From Thalassorhabdus alkalitolerans (lineage in GTDB: Bacteria > Bacillota > Bacilli > Bacillales > Marinococcaceae): a stretch of DNA of 64,000 nucleotides. Under the pieces are notes generated by a model. It worked only from the letters and a program-made list of their open reading frames with translations, searched no databases and was not told where the DNA came from. The stretch is taken from the NCBI RefSeq assembly GCF_042656585.1, contig NZ_JBHSPG010000009.1. One strand, given 5' to 3'. This document shows, one piece after another, positions 24,425 through 33,619 of the stretch. Position 1 is the first letter of the stretch. Each line of letters opens with the position of its first letter. The position numbers were made by a program, and so were the translations under genes.

Positions 24425-25000
24425 TTGAGTCGTGACAATCACCACTTTGACGCAGCCAGGCTGGCCAAACAGGTAGGGGAAACGTTAAGGTCAATTCGCA
24501 GAGAACGAGGAATGAGTCTCCAGAACTTGGCTGAGGCAACAGAGGTAAGCAAGTTGACTTTAGGAAACATTGAAAGAGGAGAAGCAAACCCTTCCCTTTC
24601 GGTAATCTGGAAAATAGCAAACGGTTTATCTATCCCCATTTCCTTGTTAGTAAAGGAACCAGAGGAAGTGGAAATTTCCAGAAAAGGTGTGGGGAATAAA
24701 GTAGTGAGCGAAAATAAGGCATGCACCCTGGAACCGATGTTTAACATGCCTGCCTTTGCTACGAGCGAAATACACCGTGCTTTCTTAAAGCCAAACAGTA
24801 TATATTCTCCAGGCGCTCACCAGCCTGGTGTTATTGAATATGTAACAGTAATGAAAGGAGAGCTTTCCTTAGTTATCGAAAATGAGACGTTTTCTTTATC
24901 AGAGTTTGATTCCATAAAATTTAACGGAGACAGGAATCATACGTATATAAATTCAACGTCTTCTACTGTTGTACTGCATTTTGTAATGACGTATGCGTAA
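24425..25000 (+). CDS. XRE-family regulator with C-terminal cupin domain
   Basis: A 191-residue regulator: HTH_3 at about 16-70 (SLQNLAEATEVSKLTLGNIERG) and a cupin_2 barrel at about 105-190 (PGVIEYVTVMKGELSLVI). Such proteins sense a small ligand in the cupin pocket and control nearby transport or catabolism genes. The start is TTG, 6 bases after AGGAGG. It is divergent from the DMT transporter, its likely target. Confidence 0.87.
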   Translation: MSRDNHHFDAARLAKQVGETLRSIRRERGMSLQNLAEATEVSKLTLGNIERGEANPSLSVIWKIANGLSIPISLLVKEPEEVEISRKGVGNKVVSENKACTLEPMFNMPAFATSEIHRAFLKPNSIYSPGAHQPGVIEYVTVMKGELSLVIENETFSLSEFDSIKFNGDRNHTYINSTSSTVVLHFVMTYA

Positions 25001-25116
25001 CTGGCAGCACTTCCATCATTGAGTAGGCTCAAGGATTACAGATGCTATTTACATAAATGTGACTTTCAATAGTTGTCTGGTTTAGTGTGGGCTTAGGCGT
25101 TAAGTGAAAGTTTGGG

Positions 25117-26403
25117 GTGATTAAGATTCAGTATATAATTGATGATTTGCAAACATTTCTTTTAAATATATTTTTCGTTTTTACTTTTTTCTTTATCTAT
25201 CAAAAATTCATAGAAGATAAGACTTCAGTTTCAGTAAACAAGTTGCTTCTTGTCATTATTTCCGGACTTTCTATTATTCTTTGTATGACTTTTACAGTTA
25301 ATTTCAGCGATACTGGCCATATTTTTGATTTACGGCAAGTGCCATTTATTCTGGGCGCCTTATACGGAGGAAGGAAGGTAGCGGTTTCATTATTTATTAT
25401 TCTTATAGCATATCGTTTATCAATGGAAGGGCAGGGAGTGTACGGGGCACTTTTGGTAAACATTATGATATTAGGTCTTCTTCTGTATATCATTCCACGG
25501 TATAAAAATGCTCCTAGTATAAAGAAAAAAGTAACACTGTCATTAACTGTTTCTTCTGCAGGGATTCTAACCATGCTTTTGGTTACATTTTTGATCTATC
25601 CGGAAATAGTAAGCGGAAGGTATATCAGCTTTATAATTCTCTTTCTAATCGTTCAGACTGCTGCTATTTTCTCGTTTATTAATTTTATTGAAAAAGGGAG
25701 AAAAGACAAGGCTCTTGAAAAAGAACTGAGAAAGCTTGAAAAGCTTAAAACGGTCAGCGAGATTGCAGCTAGTATTTCTCATGAAGTGAGAAACCCGTTA
25801 ACAGTAACAAAGGGGTTTATTCAGCTATTAAGAGATTCGGATATTACAGAGGATACCAAGCAATATTATATTACCTTTGCTTTAGAGGAGCTTAACAGAG
25901 CGGAGAGAACAATTAGTGATTATCTTACTTTTGCCAAGCCGACAATTGAGGATGTAACAATCTTGAACATCAATAAGGAGATACAATACATCTTAAAAGT
26001 AGTCAGCCCATTTGCTTCTATGAATAATGTGAAGATTGAAGTGAAAAAAACAGGAGAAGTTCATGTGGCAGGAGAAGGGGAAAAGTTTCATCAATGTCTG
26101 ATTAATGTAATAAAAAATGGCATAGAATCCATGCCTGAAGGTGGCAAGATTACAATTTCCATAAGACGAGAAGAGCAAATAGGAGTCATACAGGTTGAAG
26201 ATACAGGGTCAGGGATGAATGATGAACAGATTGAAAGATTAGGAACGCCTTTTTATACCACTAAAGACAAAGGCACTGGATTAGGCACGATGGTTGTTTA
26301 CAGCATTATTAAGGCAATGAATGGAGAAATTAAAGTGAAAAGTGAAGTGAATAAAGGGACCTCTTTTACTATTTATTTACCTATTGTTGAAGTGCCCTCA
26401 TAA
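25117..26403 (+). CDS. Sensor histidine kinase with 5TM-LYT receptor domain, KinB-like
   Basis: A 428-residue kinase. Residues 1-195 hold a multi-helix 5TMR-LYT-type sensor, and about 212-280 the HisKA domain with phospho-acceptor His222 (ISHEVRNPLTVTKGFIQLL). About 320-425 is HATPase_c with N box NVIKNGIESM, G1 DTGSGM and G2 GTGLGTMVV. The HisKA core is of the type in Bacillus sporulation kinases, and no response regulator lies beside it, so it may feed the Spo0F/Spo0A phosphorelay. The GTG start has only a weak ribosome binding site. Confidence 0.85.
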   Translation: MIKIQYIIDDLQTFLLNIFFVFTFFFIYQKFIEDKTSVSVNKLLLVIISGLSIILCMTFTVNFSDTGHIFDLRQVPFILGALYGGRKVAVSLFIILIAYRLSMEGQGVYGALLVNIMILGLLLYIIPRYKNAPSIKKKVTLSLTVSSAGILTMLLVTFLIYPEIVSGRYISFIILFLIVQTAAIFSFINFIEKGRKDKALEKELRKLEKLKTVSEIAASISHEVRNPLTVTKGFIQLLRDSDITEDTKQYYITFALEELNRAERTISDYLTFAKPTIEDVTILNINKEIQYILKVVSPFASMNNVKIEVKKTGEVHVAGEGEKFHQCLINVIKNGIESMPEGGKITISIRREEQIGVIQVEDTGSGMNDEQIERLGTPFYTTKDKGTGLGTMVVYSIIKAMNGEIKVKSEVNKGTSFTIYLPIVEVPS

Positions 26404-26428
26404 AAGCTTTGGTAAGAAACATAAAAAA

Positions 26429-26458
26429 GAAGATCCTCTTTGAAGGATTCATTTTTTT
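26429..26458 (+). terminator. Intrinsic terminator of the kinase gene
   Basis: GAAGATCCT/AGGATTC imperfect stem followed by seven T. Confidence 0.6.
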
Positions 26459-26551
26459 GAGGTTGCTTGAACCATTACGAGTTTGTGCTTTCAAGGGAAG
26501 CTAAGTGTTCTCAAGCAAAATCATTTACAGTTCTAATTTTTTTCAGCTCAT

Positions 26552-26586
26552 GAAAAAGGCTGTTGAGAAGAGTTTCTCAACAGCCA
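26552..26586 (-). terminator. Intrinsic terminator (12-bp perfect stem)
   Basis: GGCTGTTGAGAA and TTCTCAACAGCC pair around GAGT, with CCTTTTT on the minus strand. It resembles the terminator at 53173-53213. Confidence 0.85.
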
Positions 26587-26627
26587 CCGAAGGCTCCTCC
26601 AAGAGGGTTCTTCTTATTTGTTAGCTG

Positions 26628-27254
26628 TTATGCTTCGGCTATACCTACACGGGTGCTGCTTATGATAAGCGAAGGAATCAGCCCGACACACGAATTACCT
26701 CTGTGAGGTTCACGGGGATGGGATCCTTTTGTCAATGGCTGTTCTTCATTTTTGTCCAGCACGAAAAGCGGCTTGTCTTCAGCTTTGAGGAATTTCAAAA
26801 GCCACCTTTTCTCTTTTTGATACAAGCGCCCGACAAGATCTCTTTTAACATTGTAAGGAGGTGGCCCCCAGGCTGTTACTAAACCATCTGACAAGGCAGC
26901 AGCTTTTTTGATGGTGCTTTGGTTTCTTTTTATAATTGTTTCATACGTACTTCTATGCATGGATTCCTGGGTATGGATTTTTACTTCTTCAGAGTCTCCG
27001 CAAAAAGGGAGAAGGCTGATAATGGTCATCGAAGAAACATCATGAAGATGATTGACGGCCAGGTTTTCCAGCTGTTTTAAAGCAGGGTCTCCCCGGTCTT
27101 CTTCATAAGTAAAGGGATTCGACAATATCAAAGAAAGGTGGCGGCCTTTGGGCCGGTTAAAGGCAACAGTTAATGAAAAACGACAAGGGATGTCATGAAA
27201 GACCTCAGACTCGTAAGTAACATCAGAAATAAACGTTGAAGAGTATCGGTGCAT
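26628..27254 (-). CDS. DUF1643-family protein
   Basis: A 208-residue soluble protein. The segments RFSLTVAFNRP, LSLILSNPFTYEEDRGDPALKQLENLA, MTIISLLPFCGD and LVTAWGPPP line up with the DUF1643 pattern (family usual: LNPS, dDpT, N-hydrophobic-F and AWG). The function of the family is unknown. The ATG at 27254 is 8 bases after AAAGGA. It is a single gene. Confidence 0.75.
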   Translation of the reverse strand: MHRYSSTFISDVTYESEVFHDIPCRFSLTVAFNRPKGRHLSLILSNPFTYEEDRGDPALKQLENLAVNHLHDVSSMTIISLLPFCGDSEEVKIHTQESMHRSTYETIIKRNQSTIKKAAALSDGLVTAWGPPPYNVKRDLVGRLYQKEKRWLLKFLKAEDKPLFVLDKNEEQPLTKGSHPREPHRGNSCVGLIPSLIISSTRVGIAEA

Positions 27255-27479
27255 GAAAGTCATCCTTTCGTATATGATTGTTGCATGTTTATCATACCAG
27301 ACAAAATCAAATATTCAAAATATTTAGTTAGAGAGCGAGTAAAACGTATATAGTCTCTTTTCCCTATATATGAGAGGAAGAGGTAAATATTAACCTTATT
27401 TGCATAATTATAAAAATCGCTTTGTTTCTACGAAAAAAGTGTTTTATTGAATAATTTCAAATTTCGAGTTCACAAGTAA

Positions 27480-27494
27480 AATTTTTTGAAAATT
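27480..27494 (+). promoter_or_regulatory. CodY-like box before the amino acid ABC operon
   Basis: AATTTTTTGAAAATT matches the CodY consensus AATTTTCWGAAAATT at 14 of 15 positions. It ends 24 bases before TATAAT (27519-27524), the likely -10 element. CodY, which senses branched-chain amino acids and GTP, commonly represses amino acid uptake genes. Confidence 0.65.
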
Positions 27495-27569
27495 AATAAA
27501 TTATATGTAATTTTATGATATAATCCACTTTGTAAGTAGAAATAGATTAGTACAAAAGGGGGATAACGC

Positions 27570-28427
27570 ATGAAAAAGGTATTATTATTTCTTCTTATGT
27601 CATTTATTCTCATGTTCGCAGCAGCCTGTGGCGAAGCAGAGGATACTGGCGGGGATGAGGATACTGGTGTAGATGCAGAGACGGAGGATGCTGCTGAAGA
27701 AGAAACTGAAGGCACAGAGGAAGATAGTGAAGAAGCAGCTTCAGACGGAGAGACAGAAACCTATTCTGTGGCGACTGATAACAATTACATTCCATTTGAG
27801 TTTCTTGAAGATGGTGAATTAGTTGGATTTGATATCGACTTAATTAACGCTATAGCAGATGAAGCTGGATTTGAAATTGAAATTGAACAAATGGAGTTCT
27901 CAGGAATTGTTGCTGCTATTCCATCAGAACGTTTTGATATGGGTATTGCAGGTATGACAATTACGGAAGAACGTCAAGAAAACATAGATTTTTCTCAGCC
28001 ATATTATGATGCCGGGCTCGTGCTGGCTGTAAAAGACGGATCAGATATACAATCTATTGATGATGTGGATGGTTTAACAGTAGCGACTCGTGTTGGGTCA
28101 ACAAGCGAAGACTACTTAAACGAAAACACAGAAGCAAACATTGAAGCATTTCCAGAAATTCCAGAGGCTTACCAAGCTGTATTAACAGAAAGAGCAGATG
28201 CAGTTCTTTATGATCTTCCAAACGTACAATACTATGCTGAAACCGAGACAGGCGGAGAGCTTCAAATCGTAGGCGATACGCTTACGGGAGAGCAATACGG
28301 AATTGCTTTTCCTAAAGGTTCAGAGCTGGTTGATGAAGTAGATGCAGCAATTGATGCACTCAAGGAAGATGGAACATTTGGAGATATTTACGAGAAATGG
28401 TTCGGTGACCGTCCAGAAGGATTATAA
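27570..28427 (+). CDS. Polar amino acid ABC transporter substrate-binding lipoprotein
   Basis: A 285-residue SBP_bac_3 protein. The lipobox FAAACG (Cys about 20) is followed by a very acidic linker (about 22-65). The binding domain begins at SVATDNNYIPFEF, with VGFDIDLINAIADEAGFE and FDMGIAGMTITEERQENIDFS carrying ligand-contact residues. It delivers amino acids (glutamine, arginine or cystine type) to the permease encoded next. A hairpin at 28437-28467 after the gene would reduce expression of the following permease relative to the binding protein. Confidence 0.9.
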   Translation: MKKVLLFLLMSFILMFAAACGEAEDTGGDEDTGVDAETEDAAEEETEGTEEDSEEAASDGETETYSVATDNNYIPFEFLEDGELVGFDIDLINAIADEAGFEIEIEQMEFSGIVAAIPSERFDMGIAGMTITEERQENIDFSQPYYDAGLVLAVKDGSDIQSIDDVDGLTVATRVGSTSEDYLNENTEANIEAFPEIPEAYQAVLTERADAVLYDLPNVQYYAETETGGELQIVGDTLTGEQYGIAFPKGSELVDEVDAAIDALKEDGTFGDIYEKWFGDRPEGL

Positions 28428-28436
28428 GGAAAAAGA

Positions 28437-28467
28437 GCGTGGCAGGTATCTACTTGTCACGCTTTTT
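28437..28467 (+). terminator. Partial terminator between binding protein and permease genes
   Basis: GCGTGGCA/TGTCACGC stem with five T. It lies inside an operon, consistent with attenuation that keeps the binding protein in excess. Confidence 0.7.
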
Positions 28468-28487
28468 ACCACTTAGAAAAGGAAGGA

Positions 28488-29162
28488 ATGAAATATTCCG
28501 TCATGTATCTTTATACAGCTAATCATTACATAGACGTTATGCCCTTTTTATTGCAGGGTCTGCAATATACCTTGTTAATTACCTTTGTCGGGGTATTTTT
28601 TGGTTTTATTATTGGTGCTATATTTGGATTAATGAGGATATCAAATAATAAACTGGTTTATGGAATAGCCACGGTTTATGTTGAAATTGTAAGGGGTACT
28701 CCTCTTTTGGCACAGATTTTCTTTTTATATTTTGGTCTTCCAGAACTGCTGGGGGTTAATTTGGATAAGCTGACAGCATCCATTTTGGCAATTGCCCTTA
28801 ACGCTGGAGCCTACATTGCTGAAATTGTACGAGGGTCTGTTCAATCTGTAGAAAAAGGTCAGACCGAGGCAGGGCGTTCATTGGGACTTTCTTCTTCCCA
28901 GACAATGCGCTACATTATTTGGCCCCAGGCTTTAAAAAGAATGATTCCACCGCTTGGAAATCAGTTCATTATCAGTTTAAAAGATACATCTTTATTTTCA
29001 GCTATTGCAGTGACAGACATTCTTTACCAAGGCCGGCAATATGCCAGCGGAACCTTTGTTTACTTTGAGCCCTACCTCATGGTGTGTGTGTTCTACCTCA
29101 TAATCACAATTCCGTCAATGGTTATATTACGCCGCTATGAACGGAGGCTGGAACGAGAATGA
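28488..29162 (+). CDS. Polar amino acid ABC transporter permease
   Basis: A 224-residue HisM/GlnP-type permease with five or so helices. The ABC interaction loop EAGRSLGLSSSQTMRYIIWPQAL (about 125-147) is intact, as is the typical VEIVRGTPLLAQIFFLYFGLP. It ends 4 bases into the ATPase gene (ATGA overlap). A single permease would act as a homodimer. Confidence 0.9.
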   Translation: MKYSVMYLYTANHYIDVMPFLLQGLQYTLLITFVGVFFGFIIGAIFGLMRISNNKLVYGIATVYVEIVRGTPLLAQIFFLYFGLPELLGVNLDKLTASILAIALNAGAYIAEIVRGSVQSVEKGQTEAGRSLGLSSSQTMRYIIWPQALKRMIPPLGNQFIISLKDTSLFSAIAVTDILYQGRQYASGTFVYFEPYLMVCVFYLIITIPSMVILRRYERRLERE

Positions 29163-29884
29163 TTACAGTTAAAGATTTAAGAAAGTCCTTTGGTGACACA
29201 GAAGTGTTAAAGGGGATTACTACTGAAATCAGGGAGAAAGAAGTAGTGTGTGTTATAGGCCCATCGGGCTCAGGGAAGAGTACATTTCTGCGCTGCCTGA
29301 ACATGCTGGAAGAAATCACATCAGGGCAAGTCATTGTAGACGGGGACGACATCACTGATCCTACTACTGACATTAATGATGTTCGTTCACGAGTAGGAAT
29401 GGTTTTTCAGCATTTTAACCTATTCCCTCACAAAACAGTATTAGAGAATGTAACTTTGGCTCCTCAAAAGGTTAAAGGAATGGCAAAACAGGAAGCTGAC
29501 AAAATAGGAAAGTCTCTGCTCGAGAAAGTAGGGCTGGCTGACAAAGCTTCTGCTTATCCGAACAGTCTGTCAGGGGGGCAAAAACAACGGGTTGCCATTG
29601 CCAGAGCGCTGGCCATGAATCCAACAGTGATGCTGTTTGATGAGCCGACTTCTGCATTAGATCCAGAGCTGGTCGGAGATGTCCTTAGTGTAATGAAAGA
29701 GCTGGCCCAAGAGGGAATGACTATGGTAGTTGTCACACACGAAATGGGATTTGCTAAGGAAGTAGGGGACAGAGTGTTTTTTATTGATGAGGGTGTTTTT
29801 ATGGAGGAAGGAACTCCGGCAGAAGTCTTTGATAATCCCCAGCATCCCCGTACTCAAAGCTTTCTAAGCAAAGTTCTTTCATAA
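29159..29884 (+). CDS. Polar amino acid ABC transporter ATPase (GlnQ-like)
   Basis: A 241-residue ATPase with Walker A GPSGSGKST (about 35-43), Q loop, ABC signature LSGGQKQRVAIARAL, Walker B VMLFDEPTSALDPE and switch His in VTHEMGFAKEV. It powers import with the two preceding products. The 4-base overlap shows translational coupling. It ends at a long hairpin terminator. Confidence 0.93.
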   Translation: MITVKDLRKSFGDTEVLKGITTEIREKEVVCVIGPSGSGKSTFLRCLNMLEEITSGQVIVDGDDITDPTTDINDVRSRVGMVFQHFNLFPHKTVLENVTLAPQKVKGMAKQEADKIGKSLLEKVGLADKASAYPNSLSGGQKQRVAIARALAMNPTVMLFDEPTSALDPELVGDVLSVMKELAQEGMTMVVVTHEMGFAKEVGDRVFFIDEGVFMEEGTPAEVFDNPQHPRTQSFLSKVLS

Positions 29885-29930
29885 TTTTACAGTGTCCTCA
29901 AGCCCCTGATTAAATTACCACTCTACAAAT

Positions 29931-30009
29931 AAAAAGCACCCTGTGAGTAGCTGCAGCTCAGTTGTTTAAAAACAATTGAGGAGAATAGCTGGAAAACAGG
30001 GTGCTTTTT
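29931..30009. terminator. Long nested bidirectional terminator
   Basis: AAAAAGCACCCTGT (29931-29944) and ACAGGGTGCTTTTT (29996-30009) form a 14-bp outer stem. Inside is a second hairpin built on CTCAGTTGTTT and AAACAATTGAG. It separates the ABC operon and the convergent pdxK gene. Confidence 0.85.
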
Positions 30010-30012
30010 CTA

Positions 30013-30834
30013 TTAATCTTTTGTCACTGAATGATACCGGTATGCCGTATGATTCACTGCCCCAACGTATTGATTAAGCTTAAAGGATTCTTTTATGGCA
30101 GATGATGCAAATTGCTTACCTGTTTCAATAGCTTCTCTCATTGGCCGCCCTTTGACCAGTTGTGCCGTAATTGCAGCAGAATGAGTACAGCCTGCGCCAT
30201 GAGTATACTCTGTGTTTATGCGTTCAGATTCCACAAACTCAAAGCTTTTTCCATCATAAAAGACGTCAATTGAAGTGTCAGGATCGATATCGTTTCCCCC
30301 TTTTATAAGGACAAAACTTGGGCCTGACTCATAAATGATTTCAGCAGCCTTCTTCATGTCTTCAAGTGTGCTTACTTGGTTCAAGCCGGACAGCTGGGCA
30401 GCTTCAAATAGATTTGGTGTCACCAGCAAGGCCTTAGGTACGAGGACTTCTTTCAAATACTGGTCAAGTTCCGGGTTAAGAGGCTCATCAGTCCCTTTGC
30501 AAACCATGACAGGATCCACTACTACTGTTTCAATGTTGTGCTCGTCTATTTTTTTTGCCGCAAGGTCAATCACCTCTTTGGAACCGAGCATGCCTGTTTT
30601 CACAGCATCCGCTCCTATGCCGGATAAAACTGTATCCAGCTGTGCTTCAAGAACAGAAAGTTCTTGAGGATATACATCATGCTGCCATTCTTTAAAAGGA
30701 TTCTGGGCAACAATGGTTGTTAAAGCGGTCATTCCGTATACTCCAAGCTCTTGAAAGGTTTTCAAGTCAGCCTGAATCCCTGCTCCACCGCTTGTGTCAG
30801 AGCCAGCGATTGTTAATACCCTTGGTAAACCCAT
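30013..30834 (-). CDS. pdxK: Pyridoxine/pyridoxal/HMP kinase (PdxK, ThiD-like)
   Basis: A 273-residue ribokinase-fold kinase. GSDTSGGAGIQADLKTF at the N-terminus and HGAGCTHSAAITAQL near residue 215 (the anion hole GAGC with catalytic Cys/Gly) define the PdxK/ThiD2 type of Bacillus, which phosphorylates vitamin B6 vitamers. The C-terminus FKLNQYVGAVNHTAYR resembles B. subtilis PdxK. Start ATG 30832-30834 follows AAAGGAG by 12 bases, rather long; the longer frame upstream has no family counterpart. Confidence 0.88.
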   Translation of the reverse strand: MGLPRVLTIAGSDTSGGAGIQADLKTFQELGVYGMTALTTIVAQNPFKEWQHDVYPQELSVLEAQLDTVLSGIGADAVKTGMLGSKEVIDLAAKKIDEHNIETVVVDPVMVCKGTDEPLNPELDQYLKEVLVPKALLVTPNLFEAAQLSGLNQVSTLEDMKKAAEIIYESGPSFVLIKGGNDIDPDTSIDVFYDGKSFEFVESERINTEYTHGAGCTHSAAITAQLVKGRPMREAIETGKQFASSAIKESFKLNQYVGAVNHTAYRYHSVTKD

Positions 30835-30913
30835 AAAAAGTGACAACTCCTTTCTCATACCTGTACTTATGGTTAATACATTTCCTTGTTGTGCTACTCC
30901 GAAACATTGCATG

Positions 30914-30951
30914 TGAAAAAAGAACTGCTGTTATCTATTACAGCAGTTCTT
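30914..30951 (-). terminator. Intrinsic terminator of ampS
   Basis: AAGAACTGCTGT/ACAGCAGTTCTT perfect stem followed by T-run on the minus strand. Confidence 0.9.
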
Positions 30952-30967
30952 CTCCATTTCCAGGAGA

Positions 30968-32200
30968 CTAGACAGCCCACTCTCCATTCCTGAAAAGAGG
31001 TTCTTTCTCTCCGTTTTTGGAGATTCCGTCGATGTTCATGTCCCCAGTACCAATCATAAAATCAACATGAGTTATACTTGTATTTAATCCATTTTTCTCT
31101 TTTTCCCTTTTATCCATTTTGTCTCCGTCTTTTACACAAAAAGCATATGCGCTGCCAATCGCTAAATGATTAGATGCATTTTCATCAAAGAGGGTGTTAT
31201 AAAATAGAATGCCTGTTTGAGAAATTGGCGAACTGTGGGGAACCAAAGCTACTTCACCTAAATAGTGAGAGCCTTCATCTGTTTCAATTAAATGCTTTAA
31301 CGTTTCTTCTCCTTCTTCCGCAGAGAAATCCACGATTTTTCCATCTTTAAAGTGGATAGTGAAATTATCAATTAAATTTCCACTGTAGTTAAGCGGCTTG
31401 GAATTCTTTACATATCCATTTACTCCCGTTTTAAAAGGTACCGTAAAAACCTCTTCAGTAGGCATATTGGCAATAAAGTGAACCCCTTTTTTATTAGGGC
31501 TTCCACCGCCAATCCACATGTGTTCTTCTGGAAGCTCGATCGTTAAGTCAGTGCCCGGGGCAGTATAGTGAAGCTTTTGGAACCGCTTGTTATTTAGGAA
31601 CTTTGCTTTGTCCTGAAGCTTCTGGTCATGTTCATCCCATGCCTGTACCGGATTATCCACATCTGCACGGACAGCTTTAAAAATAGCTTCCCACAGATGG
31701 CTGACAGCTTCCTCTCCAGTTGAATCCGGGAACACTCTTTGGGCCCATTCCCTGGTGGGGGCAGCGATGACAAGCCAGCTTACCTTATCAGATTGTATGT
31801 AATCTCTGAATGTATCCATAGCTTTTCCAGCTGCTTTGTTGGCCGCTGAAATACGTTTTGGATCTACTCCTTTAAGCAGGTCAGGGTCTGTTCCTTTAAT
31901 GGTCATAAAAGCAGCTCCCTTTTCGGCAAGCTCTTCAAACCCTCTCGCTTTCCATTCAGGATACTCCTCAAAGGCTTCTTCAGGAGCCATGTCGTATTTT
32001 ATCCTTGTCAGCTTATCATCGCTCCATTCCACATGAACATTCCTTGCGCCGGCGTTATATGCTGTCTTTGCTACCAGTCTTACAAACTCGACGAGTTCTA
32101 GTGAAGCATTAATGACAAGGGTTTGTCCCTCTTGAATATTTACTCCCTTTTTCACAGCAAGCTCTGCATAATTCGTTAGCTTTTTCTCAAAGTCTGTCAT
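30968..32200 (-). CDS. ampS: M29-family aminopeptidase (AmpS-like)
   Basis: A 410-residue M29 metallopeptidase, the same length as B. subtilis AmpS. Zinc/cobalt ligands lie in the C-terminal half: EEVFTVPFKTGVNG (Glu), YLGEVALVPHSSPIS (Glu and His), NASNHLAIGSAY (His) and ITHVDFMIGT (His, Asp). It trims N-terminal residues from peptides in the cytoplasm. ATG 32198-32200 lies 8 bases after AAAGGAG. Confidence 0.92.
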   Translation of the reverse strand: MTDFEKKLTNYAELAVKKGVNIQEGQTLVINASLELVEFVRLVAKTAYNAGARNVHVEWSDDKLTRIKYDMAPEEAFEEYPEWKARGFEELAEKGAAFMTIKGTDPDLLKGVDPKRISAANKAAGKAMDTFRDYIQSDKVSWLVIAAPTREWAQRVFPDSTGEEAVSHLWEAIFKAVRADVDNPVQAWDEHDQKLQDKAKFLNNKRFQKLHYTAPGTDLTIELPEEHMWIGGGSPNKKGVHFIANMPTEEVFTVPFKTGVNGYVKNSKPLNYSGNLIDNFTIHFKDGKIVDFSAEEGEETLKHLIETDEGSHYLGEVALVPHSSPISQTGILFYNTLFDENASNHLAIGSAYAFCVKDGDKMDKREKEKNGLNTSITHVDFMIGTGDMNIDGISKNGEKEPLFRNGEWAV

Positions 32201-32388
32201 AAACATTCTCCTTTGTGAGTTTTTCATTTAAACGATTGTAGTGTTTAATTCATACTTATGCTTAGCCTTCATTTTATCAGGTAGGTATTGGCAATGAAAC
32301 TTTTCTTGATAAAAATGGCACGTTTTTTGCTGACCCTAGAGTGAAAGGAGGTGTGATAAAATAATAAAGCATAAAAGGAGGTTTTTTT

Positions 32389-33060
32389 TTGAATTCTAGT
32401 TTAAAAGCTGTTTTATTTGACCTTGATGGAGTCCTTACCAATACAGTTCCTCTTCATTACAAGGCGAACAAAATGCTCGCTGAAGATCTTGGTGTCTTTT
32501 TTGACCATGAAATGAACATGAAACTCCAGGGAAGAAGCCGTATGGATGCCATAGAAGCTCTTTTGAAACAAAAGGAAGGGAGCTATTCTTACGACGAAAA
32601 GCTAAAGCTTGGAGAGCAGAGAAATACATATTACCAGGCTTTAATAGAGGACCTTAGCCCGGAAGACTTGTTACCTGGCGTCAAAGATTTTCTAGAACAG
32701 ACCAGAGCTGCCGATTTCAAAGCAGTATTAACCTCTTCAAGTACTAATGCAAGAACGGTCATTTCCAATGTCGGGATTAAAAACTATTTTGACCACATTG
32801 TTGATGTACATACCATTTCCAATCGCAAGCCTGATCCTGAAATATTTTTAAAGGGGGCGGAAATGGCGGGGGTAAGTCCAAAAGAATGTGCAGGAATTGA
32901 AGATAGTGAGGCAGGAATCAGGGCCCTTCAAGCGGCTGGTATCTTTTCCGTTGGCGTCGGAGAAGAACAAGCTGCGAGAGAAGCAGATTGGTTTGTTGAT
33001 TCCACTCGTGAACTTCAAGTTGATGCTTTAATCCAAAGATTCAATGAAAGGAATGGCTGA
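32389..33060 (+). CDS. HAD-family beta-phosphoglucomutase-like phosphatase
   Basis: A 223-residue HAD subfamily IA protein: motif I LFDLDGVLTNT, cap domain with MKLQGRSRMDAIEALL, motif II LTSSST, motif III RKPDPEIF and motif IV GIEDSEAGI. The cap Arg and His (PLHYKAN) resemble beta-phosphoglucomutase, which converts beta-glucose-1-phosphate to glucose-6-phosphate. No maltose or trehalose phosphorylase is nearby, so a phosphatase role is also possible. TTG start 8 bases after AAGGAGG. Confidence 0.82.
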   Translation: MNSSLKAVLFDLDGVLTNTVPLHYKANKMLAEDLGVFFDHEMNMKLQGRSRMDAIEALLKQKEGSYSYDEKLKLGEQRNTYYQALIEDLSPEDLLPGVKDFLEQTRAADFKAVLTSSSTNARTVISNVGIKNYFDHIVDVHTISNRKPDPEIFLKGAEMAGVSPKECAGIEDSEAGIRALQAAGIFSVGVGEEQAAREADWFVDSTRELQVDALIQRFNERNG

Positions 33061-33064
33061 TTGA

Positions 33065-33619
33065 ATGAAGCATATCACAGTTTTTTGCGGTTCAAGAAAT
33101 GGAAATCGTTCCCTCTACCTTCAAGAAGCTAAAAAGCTTGGAGAGGAGCTGGCCAAAAATAAGGTCATCACTGTCTATGGAGGAGGAAGCAGCGGGTTGA
33201 TGGGAGCTGTGGCAGATGGGGCGTTAGGAAGGCAAGGAGAAGTGATTGGGATTGTGCCTGAAACGTTAAAGGATATAGAAATCGCTCATCAGCATGTAAC
33301 AGAATTGATCACCGTAAAGACAATGCATGAAAGAAAGGCAAAAATGTATGAGTATGCTGATGCATTTATTGCTCTTCCTGGGGGCATAGGAACGCTGGAG
33401 GAATTTGTAGAGGTTCTCACCTGGTATGCAATAGGGCAGCATGAAAAGTATTGTGCACTTCTTAATACTGATCATTATTATGATCCTTTACTTACACTCA
33501 TAAAACATATGGTGAAAGAAGGTTTTTTATCAGAACAAGTGGCTGACAGAATTATTGTTTTTGCTGAACCCCAGTCATTAGTTCATTTCCTGGTGAAGGG
33601 TGAGAAAGAAAATGTCTGA
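33065..33619 (+). CDS. LOG-family nucleotide phosphoribohydrolase
   Basis: A 184-residue Lysine decarboxylase/LOG fold protein: FCGSRNG, VYGGGSSGLMGAVADGAL, MHERKAKMYEYADAFIALPGGIGTLEEFVE with the PGGxGTxxE active site. LOG proteins hydrolyse cytokinin- or AMP-type nucleotides to the free base and ribose phosphate. It is part of a run of genes (32389-34355) read together with little spacing. Confidence 0.88.
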   Translation: MKHITVFCGSRNGNRSLYLQEAKKLGEELAKNKVITVYGGGSSGLMGAVADGALGRQGEVIGIVPETLKDIEIAHQHVTELITVKTMHERKAKMYEYADAFIALPGGIGTLEEFVEVLTWYAIGQHEKYCALLNTDHYYDPLLTLIKHMVKEGFLSEQVADRIIVFAEPQSLVHFLVKGEKENV

